Shown here one piece after another: positions 53,450 through 64,000 of a stretch of 64,000 nt of DNA. This stretch comes from Ceratopteris richardii (Eukaryota > Streptophyta > Polypodiopsida > Polypodiales > Pteridaceae). Within the stretch, counting starts at the first letter, position 1. Every line of letters begins with the position of its first letter. Location of the stretch: positions 147,655,907-147,719,906 of the forward strand of contig CM035408.1 in assembly GCA_020310875.1 (NCBI GenBank), read 5' to 3'. Below the pieces are notes generated by a model. The model was not told the origin of the DNA, searched no databases, and saw only the letters and a list, made by a program, of their open reading frames with translations. Made by a program: the position numbers and the translations under genes.

Positions 53450-54674
53450 TGTTGAAGAAACACTCACGAATTTGACAAACAGACATAAAAAGAAAAAAAA
53501 AAAGGAAGCAGAATCAGAGAAAATCAAATACCTTAGTGGAAGGACAAATCCACGACCGTTATGTACAGTACAGAATCTCCCAGGATCAGAATACGTTACG
53601 CCAAATCAAACTGTACATAGAGAGAACGTGCATAGGAATAATAGAAGGGAAGTGCGAACAAGAACGTGCGCGGAAGAGCATGGAAGAATGAGGACTATAT
53701 ATATATCAATCAAGAATCGGAGAGAGAGGTGAATAGAGATATAGAGAATGAGAGACTGAGAGCTTTAGTTATGAAGAAGACACCAGAGATCGCGTATGTA
53801 GAAGAAGACGCCAGAGATCGCGTATGTAGAAGAAGACGCCAGAGATCGCGTATGTAAAGATGAATAACAGAAACCTGAAACATCAGGTATTCATCTGAGA
53901 GAGATGGTAATAAGAAACTACTCAGTATAGGAGAGTTTCTGTAGCTTGAGCAAGAAGAGGCCAAGCTCACTTGTACACAGCTTCTCTAATAGAAAACACA
54001 TGTTCATGTGGATGTTTGTGCGTACTGTTTGTATGCGGAAGAAACAGAGTATGTTTTAAAGTTAGTTAACAGTTAACGTTTTCTCAGTAAACGCATTTTC
54101 GGTCAGTTACAGTTCTTACTGTAAACGTGTTTTTCGGTAGAAGAACGAAGTAGATCTCGCAGAGTAATGCGAAGTTTTGTATGAGAGATAGCTCATTCTG
54201 TAGCTAGGCATCTCTATTTTTAGTTGATCAAGCTTTCCGGTGGAAAAGATATCCACACATAGTACAAAGTCTGACCGAAAAGAGGTTGTCTGAACTGGTG
54301 GAGTTTTCTCTTAAACTTCAGAAAGAGTTCAGTAAGTCAAGAAAGTTCACGCGTCACCTCCTTACTTCATGTATGTTCACTTGAAGTAATTATAAATAGA
54401 TTTGAAGTTCATTCCGGTACAATTCCGGTACAATTACGGTGTCAGTCTGGTGACAGTCCGGTGAAGTTTCGGTGAAATTTCTTCCAGTGAATTTAGAGCG
54501 CAGTCTTTTATGTTGAGCGCTAGACTTCGCTAAGCTATTGGTTGATTACAGAAGTGTTCTGAATCACTCTAGCTTAGTTCTTCTTGGGCGTGGCGGTTTC
54601 TGCAAGGCTCAGCCTTCGTCGCGTCGTCAGGAAGTGGTATCAGAGTAAAGGAAGTATACCACATTTCCGCAACA
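53450..54674 (+). repeat. 3' LTR of C2
   Basis: 1,225 bp, with three copies of the 28-bp unit at about 53772-53856 instead of two. It also carries the internal TGGTATCAGAG (54635-54645). Confidence 0.94.
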
Positions 54675-54679
54675 TGAAT

Positions 54680-55074
54680 ATCATTGCCAAATGGTGTAGA
54701 GAGGTGTGGGATAGAGTGTAGACCTCACACACACTCAAAAATCAGTAATGCTAGGCTCGGGAGTGCTCTCTCTTACCCACGACTTTTCATGTCCATTTTT
54801 ATAGGAATGAGTAAAGAATTTGAATTCAAACTCAAACTTTTGGCTCCCTATGATCAAGCTCCTAAATGCTTGGAGATATTCTTTCAATCAAACAACTAAT
54901 TTTTCCACGAATCCTTTTGGTAGGTGATTACAAGAGATTCCAAGTCAATTTGACTTTTACAATGAGGTAAAGTGGTAATTAGCCACTAGCACATGTTCCT
55001 ATGCTTCTTCATGTATGTATATACTTCAATGCATCCTTTGAGCCAAATGTGTAGGCTTGTAATTTACACCAACA
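54680..55074 (-). repeat. 5' LTR of C1, part two
   Basis: Matches 42526-42916 in the other LTR. In plus orientation it ends ACACCAACA before the ATTGC target copy. Confidence 0.92.
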
Positions 55075-55120
55075 ATTGCTTCCACAAGGAGGTGGTTGAA
55101 ATCGCAACTCCAGCACCTGA
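55075..55120 (-). pseudogene. G1 protease fragment with active site
   Basis: Minus-strand reading DSGAGVAISTTSLWKQ, matching the G2 protease nearly base for base, then directly replaced by copia sequence (C3). So the gag, leader and 5' LTR of G1 are missing; the break is not at an LTR. Confidence 0.8.
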
Positions 55121-57434
55121 ATCTAATCCTATAAAGGCTTAGAAGTTTCCTCATTTGGACTAGCACTAGACTGTCCACCTATAAAAAGAGGCAACAAAGT
55201 GTCATACATGTCTTTAGAGCTAAATGATGTCTCCTTGGTACATGAAAGTAATGGTTGAATAGCATCTTCCACAAAAACAATATCACTCCTAATCAAAATT
55301 TGTTTAGTATGTGGATGATACAAACGATAGCCTTTGTTTTCAGAACTATACCCAATAGAAATACATTTCATTGCTTTATCATCCAATTTCTTGTGTTGTT
55401 GTTTAGACACTAATGCATATTCTAGACAATCAAAATCACGCAGGTGAGCAACAGATGGCATGCGGCCATGCCAAGCCTCATATGGAGTGATAGACTGCAA
55501 TGCTTTAGTGGGACACCTGTTAAGTACATATGCTGCACACATAACAAACTCAAGCCAGAAAACTATATGGTCAAGCCTGACTCTTGACCATACACCTCAC
55601 CATCTCCATGAGTGACCTATTCTTCCTTTCAACAACTAAAATTTTGTGAGGTGTATATGGCGCTATACGCTGATGTTTTATTCCATATTCAATTACAAAT
55701 GCATTAAACTCAGAAGACGTATATTCCTCCCCTCGATCAGAACGAAGGGTGCCCATTTTACATGCTCATAGATTTTCAGCCAAAACCAGAAGCTGTTTGA
55801 AGCACATAAATACTTTTTAATTTTCTTTCAACAGATATACCCATGCATGCCTAGAAAAATCATCAATGAAATTCACACAGTAAAGATAGTTTCCAAAAGA
55901 GGGTGTCTGCATAGGACCATAAACATCACTATGAACAAGCTAAAATTTTTTAGTAGCTCGAACTGAACCACTTTTGGGAACGAGGAGTGCTACATTTTGC
56001 CCAAAATATAGCCTTCACAAACATGTTTACGAGGTGCCTCAAGTTTTGGGTAGAGAGGACACCATTTCAAATTTCTCCAAGTGTAGCAAACTAGAAAAAA
56101 TTGGATGACCAAAGCATACATGCCAAAGCTTTGCATCTGACAAAGATTGAGAATCATGTACTGCACATGCTGAAGCATTCACATATTTTTCATAGTCTAT
56201 GAGCTTATACAACCCATGACATAAAATGCCATAAACAATAATGATGTTGGCATTTGCTAGATCATAAAGTGTACATCTTTCATCAACAAAATTCACAACC
56301 AAGATACCTTTGCCCTTCTTACTAGCCAGAAAAGCTTGATCTACAACACACATAGTGGACCGTCCTGCCTAGACTGATCTTCCTACAATAGAACAAAGAT
56401 TAAATCCTCAAATGTTAAGGTGTTTCGATCGCCTTTCATCATCAATCAAAGAGTAGAAGTAAAAATCTATTATGAATCAAGAAGACCATTTAGAACAGTA
56501 TGCACAAGTGAACTGTCATCATCAGAAATCAACTGTTCCTTCAAATCTTTTATCTTTGTCAAAAAACTATCCAATGGAATCTCCTTCATTCATGTTCTCA
56601 CTCTCCAACTATTTTCGGAGGCAAGCAACACGAGCCTTATTCCTTTCTTGGTATAAAGTGGTGAGTGTATCCCAAGCATCCTTAGCTATTCCGCAAGAGT
56701 GAATGTGAGGAATAATGGCACGTTTTATAGACAAGGCTATCAATGCATGTGCGTGAGCATCTCTGCACTGTAATAGGATGTTTTTTAACACCTTGCACAA
56801 TATTTGATAGTCCTTTGCAACCAATACATGACGCATCATATAAGCCCATAATGGGTAATTGGTATCATCCAACTTATCCTCAACATCGAGCATATGAAAT
56901 ACATCACTAGTGTTTGCAGGTGTAATAGGATGTTTTTCAACACCTTGCACAATATTTGATAGTCCTTTGCAACCAATACATGATGCATCATATAAGCCCA
57001 TAATGGTAATTGGTATCATCCAACTTATCCTCAACATCGAGCATATGAAATACATCACTAGTTTCAGCCATGGTTACTGACTAAAATACCCTGATGCAAA
57101 AAAATGATTGTATCTAAAAAAGTTGAACAAAACTACCCTATCAAGTTCCGTTAAACCTGTAGTAGACTTCAAGATGCTTATTCTGGCAAACTGAAACCTA
57201 TATATATCTTTGGCACAAAAAGACAAAATTGCCTATGCAAGCACTACGATAGTGTGTTCGAAGGTTGAAATGAGCTTAGATTGTGATTTCGACAGCCAAC
57301 AAAGTGAAGATGTTTTGAAGTCCTAATCACCCTGAGCATGCTCACAAAATTTCGTGCAATTCTAAGATTGTGACTGGAGGGGTGTTGATGATACCCTAGA
57401 TGAAGTGAGGACATGCTCTGATACCAATTTTTGG
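55121..57434 (-). pseudogene. C3: decayed Ty1/copia gag to integrase end
   Basis: Minus-strand. The PBS TGGTATCAGAGC is near 57430-57415. Gag lies at about 57060-56610, with an internal 152-bp tandem duplication (units from 56771 and 56923). The DQAFLASKKGKG piece is near 56340, the pre-integrase part (LCHGLYKLIDYEKY, LWHVCFGHP) at about 56220-56100, the integrase core at about 55960-55570 (RSDRGEEYTSS), then the integrase C-terminal part (YEAWHGRMPS, GYSSENKGYRLYHPHTKQI), ending near 55130. Many breaks. Same family as C0, C4 and C5. Confidence 0.82.
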
Positions 57435-57647
57435 TGCTTAGAAGCATGCGAATAACACAAAGAAGAAGAAGAAGTTTGGAGCACAACACACAATACTCAA
57501 TGTATTACCATTGGAATGTACAAAGATAAGTAACCCATTAGGGATATAGGCATATATACAAGCCGGGGAAAAAACTCCTAAAGAGGGAAAAATGTGCCCG
57601 GGGGGTCCTAGTTTGTTCACACACATCACTACCTAAATATATCAACA
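57435..57647 (-). repeat. 5' LTR of C3
   Basis: Short LTR (about 213 bp), minus-strand TGTTGATATATTTAGG to about GCACCAAAA, next to the PBS. Homologous to 59993-60217. The inner end is placed to within a few bases. Confidence 0.75.
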
Positions 57648-57652
57648 ACATG

Positions 57653-59992
57653 AGATAAAACATATGTGTACAGTGTCAAATACACCTTAAAAAAAATAGA
57701 GTTGTTGAAAGAAAGAATAGGTATCTCATGGAAATGGAAAGGTGTATGGTCAAAAGTCAAGCTTTACCACATAGTTTCTAGCTTGAGGCTGTTATATGTG
57801 CAACATATGTACTTAGTAGGTGTCCCACCAAAGTACTACAATCAAACACTCCATATGAGGCTTGGCATGGTTCCAAGCCATTTGTTGCTCATTTGCATGT
57901 CTTTGGTTGTTTGGCATATGCATTAGTTCTTGAAAAACATTACAAGAAATTTGATGATAAAGCAGTAAAATGTATTTTGTTGGGTATGCTTCTAAAAGCA
58001 AAGGCTATTCTATGTATCATCCACATATTAAACACATTTTGGTTAGTCATGATGTTGTTTTTGTTGAAGATGCAATTTGTTAAAAATGGAGTTGTTGAAA
58101 GAAAGAATAGGTATCTCATGGAAATGGAAAGGTGTATGGTCAAAAGTCAAGCTTTACCACATAGCTTCTAGCTTGAGGCTGTTATATGTGAAACATATGT
58201 ACTTAGTAGGTGTCCCACCAAAGTACTGCAATCGAGCACTCCATATGAGGCTTGGCATGGTTGCAAGCCATTTTTTGCTTATTTGCATGCCTTTGGTTGT
58301 TTGGCATATGCATTAGTTCTTGAAAAACATCATAAGAAATTTGATGATAAAGCAGTAAAATGTATTTTGTTGGGTATACTTCTAAAAGAAAAGGCTATTG
58401 TATGCATCATCCAGATATTAAACACATTTTGGTTAGTCATGATGTCGTTTTTGTTGAAGATGCAATTCAGCCAATTCAAGCATTGCAATCAGAATATGAT
58501 GTTATTGTGAAGATGGTACTTGATCTTTATGTGATTTTCCTCCAAGCAAAAATTCCATTGATTGTAAATGGGTATACAAGCTAAAACGTAAGCCTAATGA
58601 AAGATTTGACAAGTACAAGGCTAAGCTTGTTGTCAAAGGTTATGCTCAAGAGAGAGGCATTGATTTTGATGAGACGTTTGCTCCCACATGTTGAATGAGA
58701 ATCGTTCATAGCATTTGTCCACTTTTATCTTATCATGGTTGGAAGGTACATCATTTGGACATTAAAATTGCATTTCTGAATGTTGACGTACATGAAGAAT
58801 TGTATGTATTTCAACCCCACCATTTTGTGCAAAATGGGCATGAAAACAAAGTGTGCAGGTTGAAAAAGGCATTATATGGTTTGAAGCAAGCACCACCTGC
58901 TTGGTATGAAAAGATATATTCCTACTTGCTTGCAGATGGTTTTGAGAAGAGCACCTTATATGTTAAGCATGCACATGATGTACTTCTGATCATTGTTGTA
59001 TATGTTGATGAGATGCTGCTCACTGGTCCTAATGAGAAGAATATTGCTGAATTTAAGTATGATTCACATGCCTCTTTCAAGATGTCATATTTGGGGCATT
59101 TTCATCATTATTTGGGCATTCAATTTATCCAAGTTGATGGGGGAATAGCTTTTTTTCAAAGAAAATATATTGACACATTATTATATTGTTTTGGCAGTGA
59201 AGATTGCAACCTATTGCCACTCCTATGGAAACAAGTTTACAATTGAGTGTTCATGATATTGGAGATGCATTTGATGTTGTTCTCTATCATTAGGCGATCC
59301 GATCCTTTTACTTATGCATAAGTGAGCGTGATATTAAAATTTTAGTCTCTCAAATGAGTAGTTTTATGCATTTCCCAAGTGTCAAGCATTGGTAGGTGGT
59401 ACTCAGCTACTTGTATTGTTTTATCCCATGGGGGGGTCATTACCACCACGTTTAAATGCTTTCTAACTCATATTAGGCTGATTGCTATGAAAGTTGTGTG
59501 TCCACCATTGGTTTTTGCTTTATTCTTGAAAGTTCATGCATATCTTGGTTGAAGAGGAAGCATCCTACTATGGCCACTTCTAGTTTTGTGGTTGAGTATA
59601 GGGAAGCTTTCACAATGATCAATGATTGTGTATAACTCGGATGGGTTTTACTGATTTAGGTGTTAGTCAGCCTTTTTCCACCACCATCTTCACTAACAGC
59701 TAGAGCGCATTGGTAGTTGTGAGGAATCCTATGTCCCATGCTTGCATAGATCACATTGATGTGCTTTATCATTATGTGAGGGAGAGATTTTCTACTAGAG
59801 AGATCAATTTGGCTTATGTGGTGACATAGGATAATGTTGAAGAACTTTTCGTGAAGGCTCTGCCTAGGGGGAGTCTGAAGCTTTTAGCAAAGCTTTTGGC
59901 TTACTTCCTTTTGTGTATTGATCTCTTTCCACATAGCTTCATTATACATGAGTGCCAAATCCTTGTACACTGCATCACACGTAGGGGTAATT
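57653..59992 (+). pseudogene. C4: decayed Ty1/copia integrase, RT and RNase H
   Basis: Plus-strand, lacking its 5' part. Integrase C-terminal part (VVERKNRYLMEMERCMVKSQ, YEAWHG, FGCLAYALVLEKH) present twice as a 390-bp tandem duplication (about 57701 and 58091 onward). RT from about 58570 ([21 protein letters not shown] read with shifts; LDIKIAFLN; KKALYGLKQAP). The catalytic box reads YVDE, not YVDD, near 59010. RNase H is heavily broken, to about 59870. The same YVDE-type change is seen in C5. Confidence 0.8.
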
Positions 59993-60217
59993 TGTTGATA
60001 TATTTTTGTAGTGATGTGTGTGAAGACGCTGAGGTTTGTCGGGGTACTTTTTTCCTTCGTTAGGAGGTTTTTTCCCCTTTTCTTGTATATATGTCTATAA
60101 CCCTAAAAAGTAACTTATTTTTTTACATCCACTTGGTAATACATTAAGTATTGTGTTGTGCTCCAAGCATGTTCTTCTTCATTGTGTTGTTCATGTGCTT
60201 TACCTCGAACTCCAACA
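59993..60217 (+). repeat. 3' LTR of C4
   Basis: 225 bp, TGTTGATATATT to CTCCAACA. Homologous to the LTR of C3 in the opposite orientation. Followed by ACATG, a word also present at 57648-57652 beside the LTR of C3. Confidence 0.8.
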
Positions 60218-61333
60218 ACATGTAGATATCAAGGCATCAAAGATCACGGAAAGATGGAAGGATAGAAGCACAGCTTCTCTTGTGACATGAAAGAATCATT
60301 GGATCTTTGGTTCTTTCAAGGAATCTTCCTTCACTCTTCCCTTTTTACTCTTCCCTTTTTGCATGATGCATAGTTTCGTGCATATGCATGTATAGGAAGA
60401 TGAATGGTATCAATTTTTGATTTTGCTTTATTTAAGCATTCATGAAAGATTCAATGCTCTTTGTTTAAATAAAGGAAGATCATGCATATTCACTCCCATG
60501 CATCATTGCAATAAAATTTATGGTATCATAAATTCTAGGAATTGGCACATATGGCTATCTATTCTAGATGGCATAGCCTAGATGGATACCACTTAGGAAA
60601 GTTTGGCATCATTTATGGGTATCACAAGGATCATTGATACATGCTCACATGACTCAGTTTAGGTCTTTTTATTGACCTTATCTCCATTGAGAGCATTAAA
60701 TCCCAAGAAAAGAAGTTAGATAGGATTCCATTTCAGTAAGGGGCTCTAGGGTGTAAACACATTGGTACTTAGGAACTAGCTTAAGTTGGTACGCCTGTGA
60801 TCTTAGTATCATTTAAACCAAGGTTGTCTAGTTACACAATATGGGATTCATGGGAATTCATCATATGAGGTACTTTATAGAGTTCCATTTAGTTATGGAA
60901 TTTAACTATCTAGTTTAGAGGAATTGTATTTTGTGGATTGGAGATGAGAAAAATTGGTGTGGGATGGTGGGGATTCCCGTTGAGGATTCTTCCTCTATGC
61001 ATAGAAAGAAAATGATTCATCATCCATTAAAAGAGCTATTTAGAAAACATCTCTTAGTTTAGATTTGAGGAGTAGAGATATGGCTCTACTTAGACATTCA
61101 TTGGCTCTACTTTCATAGTAATTCTCCTTCATATGGGAGTTTCATTCTCCATTCATTAGGAAGGGAAATATATTAAGAGATTTATATACCCACGTATAGA
61201 GACTAGAGCCAAAGGAATTCGATATGTCTCTTTATGGGAAAGGGAAAGTGGAATATATTGCAATACCAAAGCCCTTTTTCTTATATGAGATAGAGAGAGT
61301 TTATACTCTTTAGATTTCCTAATAGGAGTGGCA
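60218..61333. other. AT-rich stretch without recognised feature
   Basis: About 1.1 kb with no coding frame of note on either strand, no LTR ends and no repeats that I could match to the rest of the window. It may be old intergenic DNA, the most host-like part of the window. Confidence 0.5.
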
Positions 61334-64000
61334 CTATCCTATTATAGGTAATAACGGGATTAGATAGTTATGGTGGTTAGATTGAGTCTCACTTGAAAGC
61401 TCAAGGAGAAAAGTTTCTAGTCCAAGATATACATGAGCTACCAAGGATGAAGCAAAAGCCACTAGTGGACACACGAGTATCATAGAAACCAACCCAGCAC
61501 AATCAGAAAAAGCATGTAAATTTAGTGGTAGTGATCCCCCCTTGGCATAAAACAATCCAAGTAGCCGGGTACCACTCAAGTAGTGAAAGATGCACTTAAC
61601 TGTGTGCCAATGCTTGACACCTAGGCAATGCATAAACCTGCTCATATGTGAGACAACAAACTGAATATCTAGCCAAGTAATGCATAGGTAAATCAAGCAT
61701 CCAATAGCCCGCTGATAGAGAACAACATCAAATGCATCCCCAACATCATGAAGACTCAATCGTAAACATGTCTCCATAGGAATGGCAATAGGTTTGCAGT
61801 TTTCAAGGCCAAAACATCGCAATAATGTGTCAATATATTTGGTTTGACACAAAGCTATTCCGCCATCAACTTGCATAAATTGATAGCCTAGATAATGATG
61901 TAAATGCCCCAAATCTAACATCTCAAACGAGGCATGCAAATCGGCCTTGAAATCAGCAATATGCTTCTCACGAGAACCAGCGAGCAACATCTCATCAACA
62001 GAGATAAGAATGATCAGAAGCACATTATTAGCACGCTTAACATATAAGGTGTTCTCAGTTGGACTATTCTCAAAACCATGTGCAATCAGGTAGGCATGTA
62101 TTTTTTCATATCAAGCACTTGGTGCTTGTTTCAAACCATGTAATGCCTTTTTCAACCTACACGCTTGGTTTTCATGTCTTTTCTATACAAAGCCACTAGG
62201 CTGAAAAACATACACTTCTTCATGCAAGTCACCATTCAGAAATGTAGTTTTACTCCAAGTGCAGAACTGCTATGAACAATAGTCATTCAGTATGTAGAGA
62301 AAAGTTCTCATCAAAATCAGTGACTCTTTCCTCAACATAACCCTTTGCAACAAGCCTAGCCTTATACCTATTAATTGTTCCATCAGTTTTACACTTCAGC
62401 TTGTATATCCACTTAGTGCCAATGGCCTTCTTGCCAAGAGGCAAGTCACATAAAGACCATGTACCATTCTTCATTATTGCATCATATTTACATTGCATAG
62501 TAGCCATCCAATGTTTTGAATTTTGTGCTTTCATCAAACAAAACATGCTCATTCTCATCATAGACACTAGAGGCAGCCATAGCATAGCAATCTAATGCAA
62601 AAGAAGCACTATGAGAGCCTCAACGAGTACGATATGATAGAGGTGCATCTAATTTGTTGTCATGCAAAGTCTATACTAGCAATTTTGGCATAGTTTTTGC
62701 CTCCTCAATATCAGCTCTCTCATCAACAATCTACATCAGAAATGGAGTGGTCTGCATCAAAAGGCTAAAGAATTGCCTCATCAGGGCCAGCACTAGACCG
62801 TCCATCTGTAAAAAGAGACAACAAAGTATTACACAAGTCTTTCGAGCTAACAGATGTCTCCTTAGTACATGAAACTAATGGTTGAATAGCATCTCCACAA
62901 AAACAATATCACAGCTAACCAAAATGCATTTAGTATGTGGATTATATAGATGATAGCCTTTACTTTTAGAACTGTACCCAACAAAAATACATTTCATTGC
63001 TTTATCATCCAATACATTGTTGCTCAGCCACTAATGCATATGCCAGACAACCAAAAACACGCAAGTGAGCAATGGATGGCTTGCTACCATGCCAAGCCTC
63101 ATATGGAGTGATAGATTGCAATGCTTTAGTGGGACACCTATTAAGTACATATGTTGCCCACATAACAGCATCAAGCCAGAAACTATGTGGTAAAGCCTGA
63201 CTCTTGACCATACACCTTCCCATCTCCATGAGTGACTTGTTCTTCCATTCAACAACTCCATTCTGTTGAGGTGTATATGGCACTGTACACTGATGTTTTA
63301 TCCCACGTTCAACCAGAAATGCATTAAAGTCAGAAGACCTATATTCCCCCCCTTGATCAGAATGGAGAGTGCCCATTTAACATGCTGATATATTTTCAGC
63401 CAAAACCAGAAACTATTTGAAGCACATAAACACTTTGGACTTTTCTTTCAATGGATATACCCATGCATTCTTGGAAAAATCATCGATGAAAGTCACAAAG
63501 TAAAGATAGTTTGCAAAAGAAGGTGTTTGCATAGGACTATAGGGGCAGGCTCGAGTGAAGTGAAGAAACTGCACTGCGAGGTAATATGTTTAGACACCCC
63601 ACTACCAAAGTACCAAACATTTGAGTCTACTACAGACATACACTGTTCAGTTCATTCTGCGTAAGATTAGTAGACTCTATTTTGGGTGTAGAGGCCTCTG
63701 CAACAACCATTCCAGTCTCTTTCTTCCTTGCCTCTTTAGTAGCTAGTTTTGGACAACACTTTATGACATGATCGTTTCCTTTACAGTATTTTCAAAATAA
63801 TTTATGCTTTTTTGTTTTCTTCTTGTCTCTGTCTTCCTTCTTTGATTGTGTAGAATTAGCATATTTTTTCTTACTAGTAGAAGAGTTCCATTTACCTTTG
63901 CCCTTCTGACTAGCCAGGAAAGCTTGATCTGCAACATGCATAATGGAACTGTTCTGCCTAGATTGATCTTCCTACAATAGAACAAAGACTAACTTCTCAA
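61334..64000 (-). pseudogene. C5: decayed Ty1/copia gag to RNase H (continues past the window end)
   Basis: Minus-strand. From 64000 downward: gag end with DQAFLASQKGKGKWNSS near 63925 and a zinc-knuckle remnant (KGNDHVIKCCP) near 63760. Integrase core at 63376-63005 (HSDQGGEYRSSDF, QQNGVVEWKNKS, YEAWHGSKPS). RT N-part at 62585-62283 ([28 protein letters not shown]). RT C-part and RNase H at 62023-61334, with ISVDEMLLAG as catalytic box. It overlaps C3 in content but is less broken in the integrase. Confidence 0.83.

Larger units (their letters stand above)
47864..54674 (+). mobile_element. C2: Ty1/copia element, 6.8 kb, young insertion
   Basis: Plus-strand, flanked by TGAAT (47859-47863 and 54675-54679). 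LTRs of 1,196 and 1,225 bp, almost identical; the difference is one 28-bp repeat unit and one A. The PBS is at 49061-49072 and the purine tract AGGGGGAGC at 53441-53449. Gag-pol order is Ty1/copia. Inserted in the LTR of C1. Confidence 0.95.
41860..55074 (-). mobile_element. C1: Ty1/copia element (about 6.4 kb without C2)
   Basis: Minus-strand element flanked by ATTGC at 41855-41859 and 55075-55079. LTRs of 1,057 bp (the 5' LTR is split by C2). The PBS TGGTATCAGA (minus strand, 47200-47191) abuts the 5' LTR and a purine tract (minus strand, about 42932-42917) abuts the 3' LTR. Order gag, protease, integrase, RT, RNase H is Ty1/copia. It has several stops and shifts, so it is no longer autonomous. 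Confidence 0.93.

Noticed and set aside
60218..61333. Host gene in the copia-free stretch
   Set aside because: No frame above about 60 codons with any recognisable motif, and no splice-like exon pattern that I could trace.

Overview
The window is a nest of LTR retrotransposons, with no recognisable host gene, RNA gene or CRISPR array. The primer-binding sites (tRNA-Asp-type TGGCGCCGTTGCCGGGGA, initiator-Met-type TGGTATCAGAGC), the coexistence of Ty3/gypsy (non-chromovirus, Athila-like order) and Ty1/copia elements, and the element sizes indicate a land-plant nuclear genome. Which plant I cannot say. The gypsy reverse transcriptases do not look like the commonest angiosperm Athila or Tat sequences as I remember them, so a seed-free plant or gymnosperm is possible (inference).

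Layout, oldest to youngest: (i) decayed Ty1/copia copies C0 (1-1315, +), C3 (about 55120-57647, -), C4 (57653-60217, +) and C5 (61334-64000, -). (ii) G1, a minus-strand gypsy element whose 3' LTR lies at about 1316-1937; its body is cut into three pieces (1938-6864, 40272-41859 and 55075 to about 55120) and its 5' part is lost. (iii) G2, a plus-strand gypsy element of the same family (6865-40271), inserted in the RT gene of G1 with a GTGAG duplication. (iv) G3, a plus-strand element of a sister family (20408-37349), inserted in the third gene of G2. (v) C1, a minus-strand copia element (41860-55074), inserted in the first protease of G1 with an ATTGC duplication. (vi) C2, a plus-strand copia element (47864-54674), inserted in an LTR of C1 with a TGAAT duplication. 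Between 60218 and about 61330 nothing coding is recognisable.

The gypsy elements are the notable content. Each is about 16.5-17 kb when its passengers are removed. G2 and G3 share an unusual plan: 5' LTR, tRNA-Asp PBS, a leader holding a long array built on TATCGCGACAC, gag with several short zinc knuckles, a first retropepsin, RT, RNase H, two tandem H2C2 domains, integrase core, a SECOND retropepsin after integrase, a basic tail with repeated IWVPK-like motifs, a probable splice acceptor, and a third gene of roughly 1,200-1,400 codons with a coiled-coil centre and no visible membrane segment. Conservation of this plan in two diverged families, and of its pol part also in G1, suggests that it was functional.

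All copies carry lesions (nonsense codons, small indels, two protease glycine-to-arginine changes). Many point lesions fit C-to-T change at CHG sites, as expected of silenced, methylated plant elements. The LTR pairs of G2, G3 and C2 are nearly identical, so these three insertions are recent.
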